A stretch of 64,000 nucleotides of DNA from Sipunculus nudus (lineage: Eukaryota; Annelida; Sipuncula; Golfingiida; Sipunculidae). The notes under the pieces are model-generated. The model did not search any database, was not told the DNA's origin, and saw nothing but the letters and a program-made list of their open reading frames with translations. This document shows, piece after piece, positions 60,790 to 64,000 of the stretch. The stretch's first letter is position 1. Each line of letters starts with the position of its first letter. The position numbers and the translations under genes were made by a program. The stretch is taken from contig CM049306.1 in NCBI GenBank assembly GCA_026874595.1, positions 36,594,019 to 36,658,018 of the forward strand, read 5' to 3'.

Positions 60790-60905
60790 TTTATGAGGTT
60801 CACTCAATAAGCCTGATAGAAATCCATCCGTGTCCACACTTAATGAGCCTGATAGGATGGCCATCTTTGTCCATACTAAATGAGCCTGATAGGATGGCCG
60901 TCTGC
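60790..60905. repeat. ~45-bp tandem repeat, about three copies
   Basis: AATGAGCCTGATAGGATGGCC followed by (A/G)TCTTTGTCCATACT-like sequence recurs with the first copy most diverged. Confidence 0.7.
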
Positions 60906-60987
60906 ATCCATTAAAGTTTCAATATCCTTCATACAGAAGAAACACTGCTTCTTTGTCATCACATGGTGAAGAATGCAAGGTCTGTAA

Positions 60988-61085
60988 TAAAAATAATAAT
61001 ATTAATAATAATAATAATAATGATAATGACAATAATAAAAATAATAATAATAATGATAATAATAATGTTAATAATAATAATAATT
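60988..61085. repeat. (AAT)n microsatellite, imperfect
   Basis: AATAATAAT with GAT/ATG interruptions, ending where the palindrome-module element begins. Confidence 0.9.
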
Positions 61086-62515
61086 AGATTACGGGCAGTC
61101 GCTTGTCAACTACGTGTATCCGCCGAAATCAGAGTGGGACGGGTGAAGTGAGGCATGGATTGAGTGGCAAGGGGAAATAGAATGAGGTGTGTTGCATATT
61201 AGCATGGATGTCTGCAGCCGAAATGTGTATGTAGGTTGCCCCACCTACCACAAAATCCAGAAAGCTGTCCAAGTTGTATATAAATGAAAAAAATTTAGGC
61301 AGATAAGTCAAACCACTACTTGTATACGAGTGATTTTATCCCACAACAGACAAACAGAAGGTCGCTGTGCAAAAATGGTGGCAGGTGGGGCCACCAATTT
61401 TGTGTATGACTAAGAGCTATGTGAGATCTATACACATGCAAAATTTCAGGGGATATGTCAAACCAGTCCTGAGATATAAGCCTGAATGTCTGCAGCTGAA
61501 ACATAAATGTAGGTTGCGCCACCTGACACAAAATCAAACAAGCTATCCAGGATGTATAAACATGCAAAATTTTAGGTAGATAAGTCAAACCACTACTGAG
61601 ATATGAGTGATTTTATCCCAAGGCAGATGAACAGATGGATGCTGTGCAAAAATGGTTGCAGGTGGCACCATCAATTTTGCCTATGATAAAGAGCTATGTG
61701 AGATCTATACACATGCAAAATTTTGGCCCAATTGATAAAACGGTACCTGAGATATGAGCTTGGATGTCTGCAGCCTAAACATGAATGTAGGTGGCACCAC
61801 CTGTCATAAAATCAAGAAAGCTGTCTAGGATGTATAAACCTGCAAATTTCAGGTGGATAAGTCAAACCACTGGCAAGATTTGAGTGATTTTTTCCCAAAG
61901 ACAGATGAACAGATGGATGCTGTGCAAAAATGGTTGCAGGTGGCACCACCAGTTTTGCGTATGATAAAGAGGTATGTGAGATCTATACACATGCAAAATT
62001 TTGGCCAAATCAGTAAAACCATTCCTGAGATATGAGCGTGGATGTCTGCAGCTTAAACATGAATGTAGGTGGCGCCACCTGTCATAAAATCAATAAAGCT
62101 GTCCAGGATGTATACACATGCAAGATTTCAGGAGGATAAGTCCAACCAATGCAGAGATATGAGTGATTTTATCCCAAGGCAGATGAACAGATGGACGCTG
62201 TGCAAAAATGGTTGCAGGTGGCGCCACCATTTTTAGTGTATGTTTATAGCTATCCTAGGGCTACATCTGTGTAAAATTTTTAGCCTGATCAGTCAAATGC
62301 TTTCTGAGATATGTGGGTTTATGTGTGGAAACAGACGCACAAATGGAAGCTGGGCAGAGAGGAAAGGTCAGAGGTCACCAAAAATGAGGGCGCAGCAGCT
62401 CACGTGACCCGATCATAATTCTGAATTTCAAAAAATTCTGCCCAGTGGTAACGGAGGAGTTCTCCGGAAACCTATGCGGCGGCGTCTGACTGAAAACTCT
62501 GTTCTGGCGGATACA
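61086..62515 (+). mobile_element. Palindrome-module element, single-arm copy inside an (AAT)n tract
   Basis: Starts with GTCGCTTGTCAACTACGTGT and ATCCGCCGAAATCAGAG and ends CTCTGTTCTGGCGGATACAA, so TATCCGCC...AGAG forms short terminal inverted repeats. Six or so modules carry G(G/T)TGGCGCCACC or GGTGGCACCACC and GCTGTGCAAAAATGGTTGCA. AAT repeats lie on both sides (60988-61085, 62516-62530), suggesting insertion into the microsatellite. Left-end homology to 36857-37000 extends over more than 100 bases. Confidence 0.75.
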
Positions 62516-62530
62516 ATTATAATAATAATA

Positions 62531-63391
62531 ATCATTGACAAGAGAGCAATAGCTAATAATGCTCTGCTACAATGCTCCTTATGGCTAAATTGTAAGTCAA
62601 ATCAGTAAATCTGGAAGAATGTATGAATTTTCATTCATTACAAATGGGTGCCTCCAAAGTGCCTTCATCATTAACTACAGTAATACCACTCCTGTATATC
62701 AGTGACATCTTGTGTGCATTCCATAAACACACATTTACATTAGACATTCATCCTGGATAAATCAGTCATGTTATATCATGAATTATTAAAAAGACTATTG
62801 AACCAATCAGGTGCTCACGTGCAGACCATCTACACGGAGAAGAAAACGAATGTTTTGCTATTTTTAGATCACCACCTGGCAATAGTTTGTGATTAATGAT
62901 CATATAAAGGCTTGTTAACCTGGTAAGTTTCCAGTGCAAATGTTCTTGTTGATATGGCACGTGAACAGTTCTGACTTCTGTGTACAGTTTACTTTGGTTT
63001 TTCCTTGGCACTGCAGTTTCCTTCCTCTATATAAAAAGACTACAGAACACCAACATATGAGCCAGGGAGAGTGCTTTGTAGTTATTCTACCTAATTGTAC
63101 AGTTCAAGTCAAATAAAAAAAGTTTACATTTGTAACAATGGATTTGATTTGCTGTTTAGATTAAGGCTCCTCCGCCTTGCATGGGAGCCTGTTCAGAATT
63201 CATGATATAGCTGAAGCAAGCTCTCAGAGCAACTGAGCCTAAGACCTGGATCACAAGAAGATGTATGTAATTCTTTGAACTTTTCACTTACTTGCATGAT
63301 GTGTGCCCGCAAGGTTGAAACTTAACTGTCATGGCACGGGCATAGCATATACTGCATAGGTTATCTTCTGATACCTCCTGTAAAACAAATA
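62531..63391. other. No recognisable gene
   Basis: Overlapping short frames on both strands near 62766-63116 have no recognised family. Confidence 0.45.
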
Positions 63392-63770
63392 ATCATACCA
63401 CATATAATCATACCACATATTATCATACCACATATTAACATACCACATATTATCATACCACATATTATCATACCACATATCATACCACATATAATCATAC
63501 CAAATATAATCATACCACATATAATCATGCCACATATAATCATACCACATATAATAATACCATATATAATTACACCACATATAATCACACCGCATAATCA
63601 TACCAATATAATACAATCATACCACATATAATCATACCACATATAATCATACCATATATAATTACACCACATATAATCACACAACATATAATAATACCAC
63701 ACATAATCACATCACATATAATCATACCGATATAATATAAACATACCATATATAATCATACCATATATAA
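63392..63770. repeat. 15-bp minisatellite (ATACCACATATAATC)
   Basis: About 25 units with ACCACATATAATCAT as core; variants lose a few bases. On the - strand it gives the Tyr/Asp/Met/Trp-repeat frames at 63329-63616, which are repeat artefacts. Confidence 0.93.
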
Positions 63771-63774
63771 TATA

Positions 63775-64000
63775 CAGTGAAACTCCTCTAAGGGACTGGA
63801 TGATTTTTTCCATATTAGTGAGTTGTCCTGTTGAGGAGTTTTGCATATTGTGTCAATTCTTCATTGAATGTTTCTGATATCCTCTGTTTTGCTATTGTTT
63901 TAATGCTTAATTTGAAATACATAAATTTTATAAAAAAAAAATATATAAAACCATTTTCAAAATAGCTTAAATATGCATTTGTAATTTGTAAAATATAATT
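63775..64000 (+). mobile_element. Start of a pogo-like element, cut by the window edge
   Basis: TACAGTGAAACTCCTCTAAG follows the minisatellite and has the TA-CAGT... form of the other pogo-like ends here; an internal inverted copy (AACTCCTC...GAGGAGTT) suggests a hairpin. The right end lies outside the window. Confidence 0.45.

Noticed and set aside
63329-63616. Tyr/Asp/Met/Trp repeat protein
   Set aside because: Product of a 15-bp minisatellite whose period is a multiple of three.

Overview
This is a window of AT-rich, intron- and repeat-rich animal DNA. It shows no operons, ribosome-binding sites or other prokaryotic features. The one clearly identifiable gene is a spliced animal GMPPB. 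The repeat content (short non-autonomous DNA transposons, modular satellites, and repeat ends carrying runs of GACGGACAGAC followed by an AGCTC...GAGCT hairpin) is what I would expect of a mollusc, most likely a bivalve. That assignment is inference from general familiarity; I could not search a database.

The protein-coding core is GMPPB (GDP-mannose pyrophosphorylase, catalytic beta subunit) on the + strand from 39102 to 48099. It has nine coding exons that join without a frameshift into 360 codons, the usual family length, with all catalytic motifs present. Intron 6 uses a GC donor. Intron 2 carries an inverted-repeat transposon whose 8-bp target duplication begins at intron position +4, leaving the donor intact. 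An upstream mini-exon at 34516-34528 would splice in frame onto the first coding exon, and a CpG-rich promoter-like block lies further upstream at 25420-25700. A possible signal-peptide first exon of an unrelated gene lies on the - strand at 26323-26371.

Layout. 1-945: ~180-bp satellite. 2.0-2.45 kb and 15.75-16.2 kb: two copies of one short transposon family. 8.64-9.36 kb and 51.56-52.28 kb: two inverted copies of a 699-bp element, each with its own 9-bp target duplication. 10.1-11.1 kb: 30-bp minisatellite. 12.68-13.54 kb: hAT-type element with a perfect 8-bp duplication. 13.77-15.38 kb: a short hAT-like element interrupted by a pogo/Tigger-like element that keeps a broken CENP-B-type helix-turn-helix frame. 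18.66-20.08 kb and 21.70-22.84 kb: two more CAGGGTTGG-ended elements. 28.1-30.7 kb: ~66-bp minisatellite with 465-bp and 663-bp higher-order duplications. 31.7-32.6, 36.86-38.79 and 61.09-62.52 kb: a modular repeat family built around the palindrome GGTGGCGCCACC. 39-48 kb: GMPPB. 48.8-49.5 kb: nested small elements just past its 3' end. 52.6-53.06 kb: ~142-bp tandem repeat. 59.35-60.31 kb: Tigger-like element inside a (TA)n tract. 63.4-63.8 kb: 15-bp minisatellite, followed by the start of another element cut by the window edge.

I saw no rRNA or tRNA gene, CRISPR array, reverse transcriptase or intact transposase. The most unusual items are transposon and repeat architecture plus the splice-site observations in GMPPB; I do not see an undescribed multi-gene system here. 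Most of the remaining sequence is intergenic or intronic DNA with no recognisable content.
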